DNA of 46,638 bases from an uncultured Coriobacteriales bacterium (GCA_902464015.1 CABQHM010000026.1:1-46638); one strand, 5' to 3'. Shown: positions 18,134-27,920, counted from the first letter of the stretch. Made by a program: numbers and translations. The notes: generated by a model from the sequence alone, not told the origin.

Positions 18134-19074
18134 GTGCAGCGAGAAAGGGCCGGCCCGCCTATCCATGGGCTGGCCTTCTCCGTTCCGGCCTCGTGGGAGG
18201 CCCACATGTTCCGCGACCTGGCCGCCGTCGATAGCGACCCTGACACCGTGAAATCGGCATGCGACCGCATCGGTTCTCATACAGCCTGGCACATCAGGCA
18301 TTACGGCGAGTATGCCTCCATACGCGACTGCGTCGACGACAACTGAAGCTATAACGAGACCAAACGCGAAGAATTCGGAACGAAGTACGTCGAGATGTCC
18401 GTCGAGGCATACTCGCTGGACGAGACAACTAGCGACGGGTCTAGCCGCAGCATCGATTACCTCGTGCGGTGCGGCGAGAGCGTCTTCCTCCTCGAGTACC
18501 TTGCGGGGCCGGCCGACTCATTTGACGAGGGACAACTGGACGCCCTGCTCGGCTCCGTCGACTTCACGGGCTATCAGCCGACCCCTTCCACTGCCGCCCA
18601 AAACAAAGAGGACATTCCCGCGCTTATCGACAGGACGGACGGGAGCATCTCCAAATTCGCCGACATCATGGGCCAGAAGGGCTCAGGCGGGCTTACCGAT
18701 GAGGAAGTCGATCGACTGGGCGGCGGAGAGGGCGTCTTCCTCATGGGCCGCACGGGAACCGTCAAGATGTCCTATTACGGGCACACCATCGGCCTGTTGG
18801 AATGGAGCTGCGACGACACGGTGACCCCGGACGAGTACAGGGCCTTCAACGATTTGCTGGACTCCTACTTCGGTTTCGAGGGATAGTACAGCGACGACGG
18901 TGATTCGTGCGAGTGGGACAACGTCACGGACCTGCTAATCGCCTACTCATGTCGTCACGACGACGGCAGCCTCGGGTCAACTGGCGCCTCGCCGATTTCA
19001 GCAATGCCTGAGGCCGGCAATCAGCATGGTCTAATTCGAAGGCCGGACCGCGCTCAGCGCGCCCAAACGACTTG
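18134..19074 (+). pseudogene. Hypothetical protein gene broken by two in-frame stop codons
   Basis: One reading frame stays coding-like from about 18134 to 19074 but contains TGA at 18344-18346 and TAG at 18884-18886. Part 1 (18134-18343) contains F-S-V-P-A-S-W-E-A, a pattern common at the start of small secreted actinobacterial proteins. Part 2 (18347-18883) encodes V-E-M-S-V-E-A-Y-S-L-D-E and two similar hydrophobic/acidic units (V-F-L-L-E-Y-L near 18480 and I-G-L-L-E-W-S near 18790), suggesting a duplicated small domain. Part 3 (18887-19071) continues with C-E-W-D-N-V-T-D-L-L-I-A-Y. Frame is kept throughout and only stops intervene, so decay by point mutation is the simplest reading; stop readthrough is less likely. 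Part 2 alone could start at ATG 18395 (163 residues), but it has no good ribosome binding site. Function unknown. Confidence 0.6.
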
Positions 19075-19124
19075 ATTCAACAGGCACCATGTCGTTGCCT
19101 ACTGCGACGATGCAGCTCCTCGGT

Positions 19125-20699
19125 TCAGCGACGACGCCTGGTCTGCGCAGCCGCCGCCTCGACAGTGTCGATGAGTTCGTCCTGGCTGTGGACGCCCGTC
19201 TTGGCGTAGATGTTCCTGCGATGCGAGATGGCCGTTCCCTGCGATATCCCCAAATCGCTGCAGACGCGCGAGAGTGTGTAGCCCCTCGCCAGCACCTGGA
19301 GGACCTCGCGCTCTCGGGGGGTGAGGCCGAATTGCTCGGCGACTATGCGGCATTGCTTTGCCAGCGATTCGCCCCGCGAGTTGCCGAATGTGTTCCTGGC
19401 GGCATCCGCATACGCGGCGACAAAATCCTCCCGGTCGAGAAACAGCAGGTTTGTGGCGATGACGCTGAGCACGATGCAGGCTATGGCCTGGAGAAAGATC
19501 GAGTAGGTCCCGGAGGCAACGCCCGATGCCCTCCCGGCGAAGGCGACGAGGCACCCCAGGGCGCCGCCGGCCGCCGCCCCTCCGCACATCCCGCCCCACG
19601 ACCGGACGAGCCCCCTGTTTCGCCGGGAGGCGAGATCGCAGGCCAGCAGCGGGGCGAGGACCACAAACGCCGCCAGGGCGGCGTACGTGAAGAAGAAGGC
19701 GAAATGGAGGGACTCCTCGGTTCCCGGGTTGAAGGGGAAATACGCCATAAACACTGGGAAGACGAGCAGCCTGTAGGCGAGGTGCTCCACGCTGTCAGAG
19801 TGCGTAACCTTGCCCAGGAAGAGGAACGCCAGCGCGCAGAGCACGCCAGGAACGAAAGCGACTGCTATCCAACCCTCCGCCTTGCCGAATGTCGTCATGA
19901 GGAAACTGCACGTCATGAGCAGAAGCGTCCCGGACAGCAGGGCCGAAGAGATCCCATGGCGCAGGCCCAGCGAAGACGGGACGGCGTGGCAGAGCTTGCG
20001 CCACTGCGGCTCAGCCACGAGGTCGGCCGCAACCGCGCCGTTGCACACCCGCTTGTCTACCGTATTAAAGACAACGCACGACACCACGGGGAGGAGGAAG
20101 GAGCCCATTCCCAATATCGGCACGCAGGCGCCCCCAAAACCAGATGCGACTGACAGCGCGATGAAGAAGAACGAGCTGGCAATTGGCCAGAGGGGCACGT
20201 TGCCGAGCGCCTTGAGGTTGGCCTGCCGGTCCTGCCCCAGCGATTGGATCAGCATCATCCAGGCCGCCTGTATACAGGCGCCGCCCATACAGGCGAGTGA
20301 CAGCGCAAGGGCGCAGAAAGCCCCGTTGAACGCGGGAGCGAGCTCATTGATGAGCAGGACCACGAACCCCACGGCCGCAGCCGCCCCGCCGAGAGCGCAG
20401 AGCGACCGGCGCCCTTGAATGCGAGCCAAGGCACCGGACAGGCTCAGGGCAAGCCAGCCCAGCGCCGTGGCCAGGCAGGCCGGCAACGCGCATTCGAGGA
20501 AGACGCCCACGGAAAGCTCGCCCGCGCTGTAGACGTGAGCGATGCAGGCCACAGCCGCCTGCCAGCCGGGCGCGAGGGAGACCCCCGCCGCGCATGCGAT
20601 GGGCAACGCCGCGTCGGCGCAAATCGGCGGCTCGGCCGACGAAACAGGGTCGGCCGCCAGTTTGCGATCTGGCCTATCAGGGGAATCGCCTCTAGCCAT
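19125..20699 (-). CDS. Polytopic membrane protein with C-terminal LuxR-type HTH (transcription regulator)
   Basis: A 524-residue protein with about 12 hydrophobic segments between residues 25 and 430 and a LuxR HTH near the C-terminus (L-T-P-R-E-R-E-V-L-Q-V-L-A, then A-I-S-H-R-R-N-I-Y-A-K-T-G). The start has GGAGGG a few bases ahead. It is divergent from the flavoprotein gene at 20957-22600 with 257 bp between the starts, matching the regulator/target arrangement seen elsewhere in the window. The N-terminal 35 residues before the first helix are polar and longer than in the sister proteins. Confidence 0.85.
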   Translation of the reverse strand: MARGDSPDRPDRKLAADPVSSAEPPICADAALPIACAAGVSLAPGWQAAVACIAHVYSAGELSVGVFLECALPACLATALGWLALSLSGALARIQGRRSLCALGGAAAAVGFVVLLINELAPAFNGAFCALALSLACMGGACIQAAWMMLIQSLGQDRQANLKALGNVPLWPIASSFFFIALSVASGFGGACVPILGMGSFLLPVVSCVVFNTVDKRVCNGAVAADLVAEPQWRKLCHAVPSSLGLRHGISSALLSGTLLLMTCSFLMTTFGKAEGWIAVAFVPGVLCALAFLFLGKVTHSDSVEHLAYRLLVFPVFMAYFPFNPGTEESLHFAFFFTYAALAAFVVLAPLLACDLASRRNRGLVRSWGGMCGGAAAGGALGCLVAFAGRASGVASGTYSIFLQAIACIVLSVIATNLLFLDREDFVAAYADAARNTFGNSRGESLAKQCRIVAEQFGLTPREREVLQVLARGYTLSRVCSDLGISQGTAISHRRNIYAKTGVHSQDELIDTVEAAAAQTRRRR

Positions 20700-20956
20700 C
20701 GTTGCAGCCCTCCGGTGACTTGCTGTGCGGCAAGCAGAAGTACCCGTCCATTCTCGCGCATCTTTGCGTTGCAGGCAAACGGCAAAATCATCTGATTCAG
20801 AGGATGCGTTCCATCAGGGGATTCGCGTGCGTCATCTGGTTCGTTTTCCCAACCATCTCTCCAGTGGGTTGGCCGATTGCCGGGTTTGCCTTACGTTCGC
20901 AACAACGCACGGTGACGGGCAAGGGGCCCGGGCCGGCGAAACCCGAGGAGGGCATC

Positions 20957-22600
20957 ATGGGAAATGTAACGCGCAGGAACTTCATCACCGGCACCGCCAT
21001 GGCGGGCGTCGCGGCCGCCGCAGCGGGCGTCGCGCACGCCGACGAGGCCGACGCCGGCTGGCTTCCCGAGAAGTGGGACTACGAGTGCGACTTCCTCGTC
21101 ATCGGGTACGGCGGCGCGGGGCTGTGGGCGGCCCTGACCGCGGCCGACGAGGGCGGCGCCGAGGTCATTTGCCTCGAGAAGGCCCCCGTGCGCGGCGGCG
21201 GCAACACCTCCATCAACATGGGCGAGTTCACCTACACCGAGGACGTCGAGGGCTGCGCCAAGTACATCACAGGCTTCTCGCAGGGAATGATATCCGACGA
21301 GATGGCCCACGCCTGGGCCGAGGAGTGCGCCCGCGACTTCGAATACGCCGAGAAGTGGGGGTGCTCGCCGGTCAAGCTCGACGGCTCCATGGCCTCCGGC
21401 TTCACCAAGAACTGCGAGTACCCCGAGTACGACGTGGACAACGCCATGCGCATCGCGCGCCTCTCCGACCAGGGCAACAGCTCAGAGGGCTGGGCGATCC
21501 TCGACCAAGCCGCCAAGGACCTCGGCGTCCAGATCGTTTTCGACTGCCATGACGAAACCCTCATCCAGAACCCCCAGACCAAGGAGATCGTCGGCTGCTA
21601 CACCCTCATTGGCGACGACGCCACCCCCAAGGCCGTCAAGGCCCGCAAGGCGACGCTTCTCTCAACCGGCGGCTTCGAGTTCAATGAGGACATGCACCGC
21701 GAGTACCTCAAGGTATATCCCTGCCGCGGGTTCTACGGCTGGCCCTTCAACGAGGGAGACGGGCACCGCATGGCGCTCGAGGTCGGCGGCGTAATGCGGA
21801 ACATGGGTCAGCTCATCGGCTCCACCACGCCCAACTTCCCGAACAACGACTACAAGTACGGCATCTCCTGCTCGCCCAAGGGCAACGGCTACATAAATGT
21901 CGACCGCACCGGCAAGCGCTTCATGAGCGAGACCGGCAGGTTCGACCCCCACAACGGCTGGCACCCCTACGTCCTCTTCGAAGACTCGATCTGCGACTTC
22001 TCCCGCGTCCCCACATGGACCATCTTCGACGCCAACGGCATCACCGGCCGCCTCGGCCCCCTTGCCGACTCCAGCACCATGTCGATGTACTGCGAGGGGC
22101 TGCCCGCCGAGTGCGGCGCTTACGGCGGCTGGAGCGAGGACAACTCGAGGGAGCTCGAGCTGGGCTGGATAAAGAAGGGCGACACGCTCGAGGAGCTCAT
22201 CGCCGACATGGCGAACCCCGACGCCTACGTGGACGACAAGATGGACGCCGAGACCCTGAGGGCCTCCATCGAGCGCTGGAACGAGATGTGCGAGGCCGGC
22301 GAGGACACCGAGTTCGGCCGCGACGCCTCCACGCTCGAGCCCATCGCCACGCCCCCCTACTATGCGATCGCCAACTACCCCGGCGGCTGCACGACCCTGG
22401 GCGGCCCCTTGAAGAACGAGCACGCCCAGCTGCTCGACGGCAAGGGCGAGGTCATCCCCAGGCTCTACGCGGCCGGCTCCATCAGCAACTTCCAGGAGCA
22501 CACCTACGGAATCTCCGGCGGCGGCAACGCCGAGAACATGGTCTGGGGCCGCATCGCCGCCCGCCACGGCTGCGCCCTCGAGCCCTGGGACGCCGAGTAA
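20957..22600 (+). CDS. Secreted FAD flavoprotein reductase (fumarate reductase superfamily)
   Basis: A 547-residue protein. I chose ATG 20957 because GAGGAG lies eight bases ahead and the Tat signal (T-R-R-N-F-I-T, residues 5-11) starts right after; a longer in-frame extension to 20702 has no signal-like sequence. The FAD fold opens with G-Y-G-G-A-G at 50-55, and L-Y-A-A-G-S-I plus G-I-S-G-G-G-N-A lie near the end. The position of H-x-T-M-G-G reads C-T-T-L-G-G, so the general fold is kept but the substrate-protonating His is replaced. No FMN-binding domain, so an external electron donor is needed. Probably controlled by the divergent LuxR gene at 19125-20699. Confidence 0.87.
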   Translation: MGNVTRRNFITGTAMAGVAAAAAGVAHADEADAGWLPEKWDYECDFLVIGYGGAGLWAALTAADEGGAEVICLEKAPVRGGGNTSINMGEFTYTEDVEGCAKYITGFSQGMISDEMAHAWAEECARDFEYAEKWGCSPVKLDGSMASGFTKNCEYPEYDVDNAMRIARLSDQGNSSEGWAILDQAAKDLGVQIVFDCHDETLIQNPQTKEIVGCYTLIGDDATPKAVKARKATLLSTGGFEFNEDMHREYLKVYPCRGFYGWPFNEGDGHRMALEVGGVMRNMGQLIGSTTPNFPNNDYKYGISCSPKGNGYINVDRTGKRFMSETGRFDPHNGWHPYVLFEDSICDFSRVPTWTIFDANGITGRLGPLADSSTMSMYCEGLPAECGAYGGWSEDNSRELELGWIKKGDTLEELIADMANPDAYVDDKMDAETLRASIERWNEMCEAGEDTEFGRDASTLEPIATPPYYAIANYPGGCTTLGGPLKNEHAQLLDGKGEVIPRLYAAGSISNFQEHTYGISGGGNAENMVWGRIAARHGCALEPWDAE

Positions 22601-22949
22601 GTCGCAGGACCTCCGAATAGCATTCAATTGGCGTGCCCCCCGTTGCCCATTTCAGCAACCGGGGGCACGCCTACTTTACAGGGGCATGCGCATTCCCCAT
22701 CACACCCATATGCCCTCTCGAATCAAAGCAAAGATTAGAGAGACGGTCACCGAAGCATCCCCTCCCGCGCAGCCCCCGCCAGAGATCGCAGCGGTGCCTC
22801 AATGCCGCCCGGCGGCTTCGCCGCGCCGACGGTAAACATCCACGTGCCTCGCGAGAGACACGACCGTCGAACGCAGCGCGGAACCGGAAGGCCCAGGGTT
22901 GGCCTATACTTCTCCCCATCAGGCAAAGCGACGAAACGGGAGCGCACCC
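22601..22949 (+). other. Intergenic stretch with terminator and likely -10 box
   Basis: GGCGTGCCCCC (22630-22640) pairs with GGGGGCACGCC (22661-22671), with GTTGC/GCAAC pairing inside, followed by TACTTTACA: an intrinsic terminator for the flavoprotein gene ending at 22600. TATACT at 22905-22910 is a good -10 hexamer 40 bp before the restriction-modification gene; a matching -35 is not evident. Nothing else in these 349 bases is supported. Confidence 0.65.
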
Positions 22950-25763
22950 ATGGCATTGAACCGCAAGGCGGCAGAGGAGTTCGTCCGCTACTGGGCGGGC
23001 AGGGGCGACGAGAAGGGCGAGACCCAGCAGTTCTGGATTGACCTGCTGCAGAACGTGCTGGGGGACGACGATGCCCTGCGGCACCTGCGCTTCGAGGCCC
23101 GCGTCGACACTGAGGCCGGCAGCTCGAAGGGCTTCGCCGACGTCACCGTCATGCGCGCCGACGGGCGCGGGGCGCTCGCCATGGTCGAGCAGAAGTCCGC
23201 CAGCGTCGACCTGGACAGGCCCGAGCAGCGCCAGGGGCGCATGGTGACACCCGTGCAGCAGTGCCGCGCCTACGCCGAGGCCCTGCCCTTCAACGAGCAG
23301 CCCCGCTGGGTGCTCACCTGCAACTTCAAGGTTATACGCGCCTACGACCGCAACATGGACCCGCTCTGCTCCAAGGCCCCCGCCTTCGAGCTGGCACTCG
23401 CCGACCTCCCGCGCAACCTCGACGCCCTCTCGTTCCTCACGGGGGGCGACTCGGCCCCGGTGCTCTCCCACGAGGTGTCGGTGCAGGCGGGCGCGCTCAT
23501 GGGCAGGGTGCACGACATGCTCGCCGACTCCTTCGCCACGGTCATGGACCCCGACGACCCGGCGGTCCACCACGCCCTCTCCGTCATATGCACCCGCCTG
23601 ATGTTCCTCATGTTCTGCGAGGACGCCGGGCTCATCCCCGCGAGCGCCTTCCGCGACTTCCTGCGCGAGACCAAGGCCGAGAGGCTGCGCAAGGCCCTGG
23701 CGGACCTGTTCGTGTGGCTCGACACGCCCGACTCCGAGCGCGACCCGTTCGAGGCGAGGGACGGCGCCTTCAGGGCGTTCCCCTACATGAACGGCGGGCT
23801 CTTCGCCGAGAAGGTCCAGGTGCCCACCATCGACGAGACGCTGCGCACCGAGCTCATCATCCACGGCTGCCAGGAGTTCGACTGGTCCGGCGTCTCCCCC
23901 ACGGTGTTCGGCTCCATCTTCGAGGGCGCGCTCAGCCACGACAGGCGACGCGCGGGAGGCATGCACTACACGAGCCCGGAGAACATCCACAGGCTCATAG
24001 ACCCGCTGTTCCTGGACGGCCTGAAGGCCGAGCTGGCCGAGGCGCTCGACAAGCCGGTCGCGGGCGGGGGCAGGACCAAGGCGCTGCAGCGCCTGCACGA
24101 CAAGGTAGGCGGCCTCTCATTCCTCGACCCGGCGTGCGGCTCGGGCAACTTCCTCACCGAGACCTACGTGGAGCTGCGCAAGCTCGAGAACCGCATCCTG
24201 CTCGAGCTCAACCGCGAGGAGAGCCTGCGCTTCGCCTTCGAGGGGGTGGGCGAGTCCCCCGTGAAGGTGACGCTCGCCAACTTCCACGGCATCGAGATCA
24301 ACGACTTCGCCTGCTGCGTGGCCCGCACGGCCCTCTGGATCGCCGAGAAGCAGGCCGACATGGACACCGCCAAGGTCGTGCGCCGCGTCTACGACGAGCT
24401 GCCCCTCACCGACTACGGCTGCATCGTGCAGGGAAACGCGCTTCGCATGGACTGGAACGACGTGGTGCCCGCCGAGACGTGCGACTACGTCGTCGGCAAC
24501 CCGCCGTTCATCGGGTACTCGAACCTGACGGAGGGCCAGAAGGAGGACCGTGCCAGCATTTTCGGCAAAGACGGCGGCACCCTCGACTACGTGGCATGCT
24601 GGTACAAAAAGGCCTCCGACTACATCAGGGACCTCCCGACGCGGTGCGCCCTCGTCTCCACAAACTCCATCTGCCAGGGCCAGCAAGTCGAGCCTCTCTG
24701 GAAGCCCCTCTTCGAGGGCGGCGTCCATATCGACTTCGCCCACCGGACGTTCGTCTGGAACTCCGAGGCCACCGACGAGGCCCACGTCCACGTGGTAATC
24801 GTCGGGTTCTCCCGCACCGACGTTAAACCCAAGCTGCTTTTCGACGAAGGCGGCCGACAGGAGGTCGACCACATCAACGCCTATCTGGCACCCGCTCCCG
24901 ACGCGTTCATCGCCAAACGTAAGTCCCCTCTCTGCAACGCCCTTCCCATGGTGAGGGGATGCCAACCCACTGATGACGGGGCGCTTCTGCTCACACAGGA
25001 TGAACGCGATGAGCTGCTGAGAAGGGAGCCGGCAGCGGAGCCATACGTCAAGCCGTTCTCAATGGGGGCGGAATACATAAACGGCATCCCCCGCTACTGC
25101 CTCTGGATGGACGGCGCGGACCCGGCGGTACTGCTCAAGCTGCCGCTCGTCCGCGAGCGCGTCGAGCACGTGCGTGAAATCCGATTGCAGTCCAAAAAGG
25201 CAGCAACCCAAAAGAAGGCGGCGACGCCGTGGCTCTTTGACGAGGTGCGACCGCCAAAGGGTGACAGTTATATCGCCGTGCCCTCAGTCTCCTCCGGCCG
25301 TCGCAAGTACGTCCCCATGGGGTTCGTTTCCAACGGGATGATTCCGGGCAACAAACTGTTCTTCATTTCAGACGGAGGCCTCTACGAGTTCGGCATCCTG
25401 GAGAGCCAGTTCCAAAACGCCTGGATGCGCCTCGTCGCGGGCCGCCTCAAGAGCGACTACAACTACTCAAACACAATCGTCTACAACAACTTCGTCTGGC
25501 CGGACGCGACACCCGAGCAGCGCAAGGGCATCGAGTCGTGCGCCCAGGCGGTGCTTGACGCGCGCGCCGCGCACCCCGACGCCACCCTCGCCGACATGTA
25601 CGACCCCGACAACGACTTCCTCTTCGGCGACCTCATGGCCGCCCACATCGCCCTTGACGCGGCCGTGGAGGCCGCCTACGGCGTCGACTTCAAGGGCGAC
25701 GAGGAGAAGATCGTCGCCCACCTCTTCAAGCTCTACGCCGAGAAGACCGGGCAGGCCGAATAG
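22950..25763 (+). CDS. Type IIG (MmeI-like) fused restriction endonuclease-DNA methyltransferase
   Basis: A 937-residue single-chain enzyme from ATG 22950 (GGGAG upstream; an in-frame ATG 17 codons earlier lacks a site). Residues about 63-82 hold a PD-(D/E)xK-like nuclease motif (F-A-D-V-T-V, then V-E-Q-K). Residues near 393 contain methyltransferase motif I (D-P-A-C-G-S-G-N-F) and near 517 motif IV (N-P-P-F), the N6-adenine type. The C-terminal third should be the target-recognition domain. In MmeI-like enzymes one polypeptide methylates one strand and cuts about 20 bp away. No separate methylase, specificity or nuclease gene is adjacent, fitting a stand-alone system. It could alternatively be an orphan methylase with a dead nuclease, but the nuclease residues look intact. 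Located between a flavoprotein terminator and a field of gene fragments, as expected for a laterally acquired defence gene. Confidence 0.85.
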   Translation: MALNRKAAEEFVRYWAGRGDEKGETQQFWIDLLQNVLGDDDALRHLRFEARVDTEAGSSKGFADVTVMRADGRGALAMVEQKSASVDLDRPEQRQGRMVTPVQQCRAYAEALPFNEQPRWVLTCNFKVIRAYDRNMDPLCSKAPAFELALADLPRNLDALSFLTGGDSAPVLSHEVSVQAGALMGRVHDMLADSFATVMDPDDPAVHHALSVICTRLMFLMFCEDAGLIPASAFRDFLRETKAERLRKALADLFVWLDTPDSERDPFEARDGAFRAFPYMNGGLFAEKVQVPTIDETLRTELIIHGCQEFDWSGVSPTVFGSIFEGALSHDRRRAGGMHYTSPENIHRLIDPLFLDGLKAELAEALDKPVAGGGRTKALQRLHDKVGGLSFLDPACGSGNFLTETYVELRKLENRILLELNREESLRFAFEGVGESPVKVTLANFHGIEINDFACCVARTALWIAEKQADMDTAKVVRRVYDELPLTDYGCIVQGNALRMDWNDVVPAETCDYVVGNPPFIGYSNLTEGQKEDRASIFGKDGGTLDYVACWYKKASDYIRDLPTRCALVSTNSICQGQQVEPLWKPLFEGGVHIDFAHRTFVWNSEATDEAHVHVVIVGFSRTDVKPKLLFDEGGRQEVDHINAYLAPAPDAFIAKRKSPLCNALPMVRGCQPTDDGALLLTQDERDELLRREPAAEPYVKPFSMGAEYINGIPRYCLWMDGADPAVLLKLPLVRERVEHVREIRLQSKKAATQKKAATPWLFDEVRPPKGDSYIAVPSVSSGRRKYVPMGFVSNGMIPGNKLFFISDGGLYEFGILESQFQNAWMRLVAGRLKSDYNYSNTIVYNNFVWPDATPEQRKGIESCAQAVLDARAAHPDATLADMYDPDNDFLFGDLMAAHIALDAAVEAAYGVDFKGDEEKIVAHLFKLYAEKTGQAE

Positions 25764-25819
25764 CCCGGACTTGGACGGCATCGCACCGTGCCCGAACATC
25801 GCCTGCCGCCCAACGCAAC

Positions 25820-25849
25820 GGGCCCCGGCAGACTGCGCCGCCGGGGCCC
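25820..25849. terminator. Terminator-like hairpin after the restriction-modification gene
   Basis: GGGCCCCGGC (25820-25829) pairs perfectly with GCCGGGGCCC (25840-25849) around a 10-nt loop, about 57 bp after the stop. The tail GCCATATCAATCAT is not a strong U-tract. It also lies just beyond the flavoprotein fragment on the minus strand, so it could serve either direction. Confidence 0.55.
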
Positions 25850-25890
25850 GCCATATCAATCATATAAGCAGGCTACCAGCAAAAGACCCG

Positions 25891-26170
25891 CTACTCGACG
25901 GTGCTCTCCAGGTCGCCGCACATGGCCTTGACCGAGAGGATGCCGAACACGAAGCCGCGGCCGATGGAGCCGCCGGGGAGGTGCAGCGGGTACTCGTGGC
26001 CGTAGAAGGAGCCGGCCACGTCGCCGCAGGCGTACAGGCCGTTGAACGGTTCGTCGTCGGCGCTGTGGCCGATGGTGCCGGTGCCGGTCGCACCGTCCTC
26101 GAAGGCACACAGGCGCACCGCAGGGGTGTCCCACAGTATCTGGGCTCCGGCCTCCTCCTCGTGCCGCAGC
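25891..26170 (-). pseudogene. Internally deleted remnant of a secreted FAD flavoprotein gene
   Basis: The minus strand encodes A-G-A-Q-I-L-W-D-T-P-A-V-R-L, which in this family lies mid-protein before the substrate domain, followed within about 25 residues by L-Y-A-C-G-D-V-A-G-S-F and G-G-S-I-G-R-G-F-V-F-G, the C-terminal FAD contact. In intact members these two parts are some 200 residues apart, so a large internal segment and the whole N-terminus are missing. The C-terminal end looks natural (stop at 25891). It is a different subtype from the intact flavoproteins in this window. Confidence 0.75.
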
Positions 26171-26179
26171 GATCAGCAA

Positions 26180-26992
26180 CTACCCCTCGTACGACAGCAT
26201 CCCCGCCATGAACACCGGCAGGCAGAGCACCTCGCCGTCGCTGTGGACGTTCGTCTCGGCGAAGACGACGGCCGAGTCGATCGAGTAGTCCCTGACGGCG
26301 AGGGCGTGGTCGAGGGCCGCGTGGCGGGCGAACGACTTGCCGGACTTGACCTCTATGGCGAGGATCCTGCCGTCTTGGCGCTCCTCCACGAAGTCCAGCT
26401 CCCCTATCTTCTTAGACGAGAAGTACCGCAGGGCGAAGCCGTGCGCCTTGAGCTCCTGGGCGACGAACCCCTCGTACGCCGCGCCCATGTTCATGCCGAA
26501 CTCGCCCGCCGCGCCGCCCGACAGGACCGCCTGGGCGACGCCCTTGGGGTACGACGACATCAGCATGCCCGTGTCGAGGTAGAACAGCTTGAAGAGGCTG
26601 CGCTGCTCGCCGAACAGCAGGGGCGACGTGGGGGCCGCGACGTTGTAGACCGGCAGCGCCACCCCGGCCCTCGCCAGCCAGAGGAAGTGGTCGGTCACCT
26701 GCGCGAAGCGCTTGACCCCCTGGATCGAGCTCAGCTTGAACCGCCTGTTCTTCGAGCCGAGCTCGCTGGGGATCAGGTCGTAGATGTCGCGGATGACGAG
26801 CCGCAGCCCCTCGGGGGCGTACTTGGTGATGTCCTGGCGGTAGAGCGCGTGGAGGTTGCCGTGCACCGCGCGCACGCGGTCGATGTTGCCCGACTCCGCG
26901 AACGCCGACACGGCGTCCGGCATGCGCAGGAAGGTTAACTCGCACGAGAAACGCCGAGGAGCACTCCCAAGCGCATGCGACTCCTTTAACAA
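26180..26992 (-). pseudogene. DUF4143 ATPase, N-terminally truncated (AAA domain missing)
   Basis: The 270-residue reading frame matches the C-terminal part of bacterial AAA_14 + DUF4143 proteins from about residue 24 (M-P-D-A-V-S-A-F) on. It includes a PD-(D/E)xK-like nuclease end (I-G-E-L-D-F-V, then A-I-E-V-K-S-G-K). Intact members are about 400-450 residues and begin with an ATPase domain carrying a Walker A motif, which is absent here. The first 23 residues do not look like the family, and no good ribosome binding site precedes the ATG. A truncated relic is the best reading; an expressed short form cannot be excluded. It ends 10 bp from the flavoprotein remnant, so a deletion or recombination joint lies near 26170-26180 and another near 26920. 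Confidence 0.7.
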
Positions 26993-27580
26993 TCGCCGCT
27001 AAATCCAATCGATGGCGAAACCGTGGGCGTCACATTCCCCCTAGGCGCTTTTCGTCCCCTTGAACGCCTTCCGACTCAGGCGGCTTCTTTCCCTCGCGTG
27101 TCCACACTACCCTGCAGTATGCAGGAACCGTCAGCCCCGCCGTCACAGGCTGGGAGCTGGCCATTGGTGAGAAAGGGCGGTGATTCACATGGGAGACCAG
27201 AGGGTCCAGGTGGCGGCGGAACGGCCGCTCTACCGGCGGCGGCATCATCTGTCGCGGCCGCGCACACCCGCCGACCTCCCGAGACGTACATCTCGCCGCA
27301 AAGGCGAGGAAGAAGCTCCCACCCACTTCGCGTTCAAACAAAATGCAGGCTCCCCCGTCAAGACCGACCGGAGGTCCGGAACGCCAGTAGCGCACCGGAG
27401 ACAGGACCGCTGGTGTTTCCCGACGACACCGAGAAGGCCGGCCCCAGCCATCAATCAACCACAACGATGGTGATGCGGGCATGCAGGAGCCCGGCACGGA
27501 CCCTCCCTTCGCGACGGCCGACGACACTCGTCGGCAACGCCGGCGGACACGCCAACTGAACCCGCGGAAGGAGAGCGAGC
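26993..27580. other. Junction stretch before the conjugation module
   Basis: 588 bases with no well-supported gene. A possible short gene begins at ATG 27189 (Arg-rich, 95 codons to 27473), but its composition is that of a shadow frame. A perfect small dyad, CCTGCA-GTA-TGCAGG, sits at 27111-27125 and could be a recombinase or excisionase site near the element's left end; this is speculative. No integrase gene and no tRNA end were found here. Confidence 0.4.
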
Positions 27581-27865
27581 GTGAAATCAAGGAGCTTCGT
27601 TGACAGGACCCTTTTGGAAAAACGGGGCGAGTGGCTGTCCGCGCACGACCTGCAGGATGTTTTCGGCATCGGGCGGAACACCGCATACGGAATCATCCAC
27701 GCGATGCCGCACATAAAGATTGGCAGAAGCCTGAGGGTGAAAAAGGACGACCTCTGCCAGGCGCTTGAGACAACGGGAGAGGTCCCAATACTGCCACGAG
27801 AAGAGTTCTGGGGCAACAAGGCCAAGCAGGAATCGAGCCACGAGACCGCAGGTAAAGAGGCCTAG
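27581..27865 (+). CDS. Small helix-turn-helix protein, excisionase-like
   Basis: A 94-residue protein starting at GTG 27581 with GGAAGGAG just upstream. Residues 17-52 read as a winged-helix/MerR-like DNA-binding unit of the excisionase type (W-L-S-A-H-D-L-Q-D-V-F-G-I-G-R-N-T-A-Y, then I-G-R-S-L-R-V-K-K-D-D-L), the usual layout of helix-turn-helix_17 proteins found at the ends of ICEs. It could be an excision factor or a transcription regulator of the element. The next gene (27921) starts 55 bp later, so they may be cotranscribed. Confidence 0.65.
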   Translation: MKSRSFVDRTLLEKRGEWLSAHDLQDVFGIGRNTAYGIIHAMPHIKIGRSLRVKKDDLCQALETTGEVPILPREEFWGNKAKQESSHETAGKEA

Positions 27866-27920
27866 GCACGTCGCCCCGCCACGCTCGTCGCCCACATCCC
27901 CACCGAGAAAGGAGGCACGC

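Noticed and set aside
18344..18346. Selenocysteine codon
   Set aside because: No SECIS-like hairpin directly after the TGA, no Sec-family protein, and a second stop of another type downstream.
27030..27686. 218-codon minus-strand frame before the conjugation module
   Set aside because: Overlaps the excisionase-like gene, Arg/Cys/Pro-rich and without a domain or start signal.
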